A stretch of DNA of 64,000 nucleotides, taken from assembly GCF_028583425.1 (NCBI RefSeq), contig NC_072791.1:189696311-189760310 (forward strand), written 5' to 3'. This DNA comes from Eublepharis macularius. Taxonomy: Eukaryota > Chordata > Lepidosauria > Squamata > Eublepharidae. Positions within the stretch are counted from its first letter, which is position 1; every line of letters begins with the position of its first letter. Of the stretch, positions 62,261 to 64,000 are shown piece after piece. The notes below the pieces were generated by a model. That model was not told where the DNA came from and searched no databases. It worked only from the letters and a program-made list of their open reading frames with translations. A program made the translations under genes and the position numbers.

Positions 62261-63096
62261 TCTGATCATAAGATGCTTTGATGCCTTCCCAAAATGCAGC
62301 ACTGTCCTTATTTGCCACGTTACAGAAATAGTCAAGTTGCAAAGGCAGAGAGGCCCTTTCTGCAGAGATTTTTACCTTTGAGAAGAGAAGCTGGACACAA
62401 AGACTTAAAATTAAAAGCTTTAAAAAATGCTTTTATTGACAAAAACAGCAACTATTAAATGAAATGATATTGTAGATTATGGGCCCATTCTCAAGGCATC
62501 TTGCAATTTAACATGAACAAATAAGAAAATTAATATGGGTCTTTAAAAGTCATATCCAATTACCTAAGTCAGCCTAAAACAGAATTGTTTAGCAAGATCT
62601 CAGAGAGCAGTCGCCTCTCTGTTAGCAGCAGGTCACCTCATACTCAAATGCTCTGGCACTCCAAGATTTGCAGATATCCTTCAGTCTTAAGCACTGCAGA
62701 GCTTCATAATTTCTGCTCTCTATAGCTTCTTGATTTCTCTCCTCCATGTGTTCTCCGTCCCTCTACTAAAGAAGCTGCTTCTTTCCATCTTAGATTATCA
62801 CGATTTAAGCCATTTTTTTCTTTAAAAATCCACCAAAAGAGATCTGTAGTTTACTAAAGTCAAGTAATACAATTGCAAGTTTTAGGAATCTATGTAGATA
62901 GCAAGATTGTATATCAAAACAAGATTGTATATCAAAACTAAACAGGATCCTTGGGGCCTACCAAAAGACTTATGATAACCTCTTAATGAACCAGGCCGTC
63001 ATTTAAAACTAATTATGTGGGGGGGGGGAGATAAGATATTACATAAAAACTATAAGGGTGGCCAGAGCCAGGGTGAGATGGCGGGAAGCTGACGGG
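62261..63096. other. Unassigned
   Basis: No gene recognised. A 19-bp direct duplication (CAAGATTGTATATCAAAA) occurs at about 62,901-62,938. Confidence 0.4.
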
Positions 63097-63350
63097 AGAA
63101 CCAGTTTGGTGTAGTGGTTAAGAGCGCGGGACTCTAATTTGGAGAGCCGGGTTTGATTCCCCACTCCTCCACTTGAAGCCAGCTGGGTGACCTTGGGCTA
63201 GTCACAGCTCTCTGGAGCTCTCTCAGCCCCACCCACCTCACAGGGTGTTTTGTTGTGGGGATAATAATAACATACTTTGTAAACCGCTCCGAGTGGGCAT
63301 TAAGTTGTCCTGAAGGGCAGTATATAAATCGAATGTTATTATTATTATGT
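63097..63350 (+). mobile_element. CORE/MIR-like tRNA SINE, well preserved
   Basis: CCAGTTTGGTGTAGTGGTTA (box A), GAGCCGGGTTTGATTCCCC (box B), CCAGCTGGGTGACCTTGGGC and TAGTCACAGCTCTC (CORE), TGTAAACCGCTCCGAGTGGG, GTCCTGAAGGGCAGTATATA and an (ATT)n-rich tail. Best copy of the family in the window. Confidence 0.92.
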
Positions 63351-64000
63351 TATTATAGACTCATGTTAAGCCACATTTTCCATATACTTTCCCGCTAACC
63401 AAACAAAGCGTTTGTGCTTGGGTTTTTTAGGTACACATTTTCCTCAGCTTTGTAGCTGAAAAAAAAAAGTGCCATTTGTGTCAGTGATCTATTTATAGAG
63501 CCCAACAGGCACATTTGGGCTAGATGACCTCATCTTCTCCCCCCAAAATTATTCTCTTTCAGGGACATTATTGCAGCAACACACAAGAGGCTATAGTTAC
63601 AATTTCCTTAGCTGCTGGTTTACATTTAATTTGACGGACCTTGTGGTAGCACAGCAGGATTTACAAGTCAGCATGAAGAATACCATCTTCTTTATGTTCA
63701 CAAACTCACCACATTCAAAGCAGCTTTGCCCTTTTGGATAAACAAGCTATGCACTGTAGCATTTTGTTTTAGAGAATACTTACATATAGAATATATTATT
63801 TTATCCCTTACCTAACGTTAGCACTTTAATTTCTAAGTCAATCAACTATGGGAAAGCTGTAAAATGGAACAAGAGCTTAGGATTCAAAAAGCAACTTCCT
63901 TTCTGCTTTGGTAACGTGAAAGATTACATGTGAAGAATGGCCACCAAAGCCTTCAGAGTTTTCAGTTTATGAAAAGACAAACCAGCTCATTCGGACATTA
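63351..64000. other. Unassigned right edge
   Basis: AT-rich. No gene or repeat recognised, and no signal-peptide exon of ACVR1 identified. Confidence 0.4.

Overview
This is eukaryotic, almost certainly squamate reptile, nuclear DNA (a gecko or close relative is my guess, not proven). The evidence is a vertebrate intron-exon gene plus a typical lizard repeat load: CR1 and L2 LINEs, L1, tRNA-derived SINEs with an ACCTTTACC tail, CORE/MIR-like SINEs, 5S-derived SINEs, hAT-type non-autonomous transposons and a DIRS retroelement. There are no bacterial features.

The only host gene I can support is ACVR1 (ALK2), the type I BMP/activin receptor serine/threonine kinase, on the minus strand. Eight coding exons lie at 47090-46827, 45563-45346, 34415-34316, 32660-32514, 30044-29769, 25292-25095, 18353-18223 and 16970-16836. 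All have GT-AG junctions and matching phases. They give 1,469 nt: the cysteine-rich ectodomain, the transmembrane segment, the GS box and the whole kinase domain to the stop codon. Only the first coding exon (signal peptide) and the 5' UTR exons are missing. They should lie above 47,100, either unrecognised here or beyond the window.

Layout. 1-16.8 kb: 3' flank of ACVR1, with old L1, L2 and CR1 pieces, palindromic elements and a probable short 3' UTR. 16.8-47.1 kb: the ACVR1 exons, with introns full of SINEs, L2, hAT palindromes and small inverted elements. 47.1-64 kb: upstream intron or 5' flank, dominated by a 5.5-kb DIRS element at about 52,343-57,862, then a 5'-truncated L1 at 60,130-61,778 and a SINE near 63.1 kb.

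The most notable element is the DIRS retrotransposon. It has a 102-bp perfect inverted terminal repeat, the diagnostic internal complementary region, and three long open frames (gag, RT-RNase H, tyrosine recombinase). The recombinase frame stays open across almost the whole RT-RNase H gene. Second is a set of small palindromic insertions with 12-14-bp target duplications. They carry CTGANGA-hairpin-GAAA, the core layout of hammerhead ribozymes known from Penelope-like retroelements.
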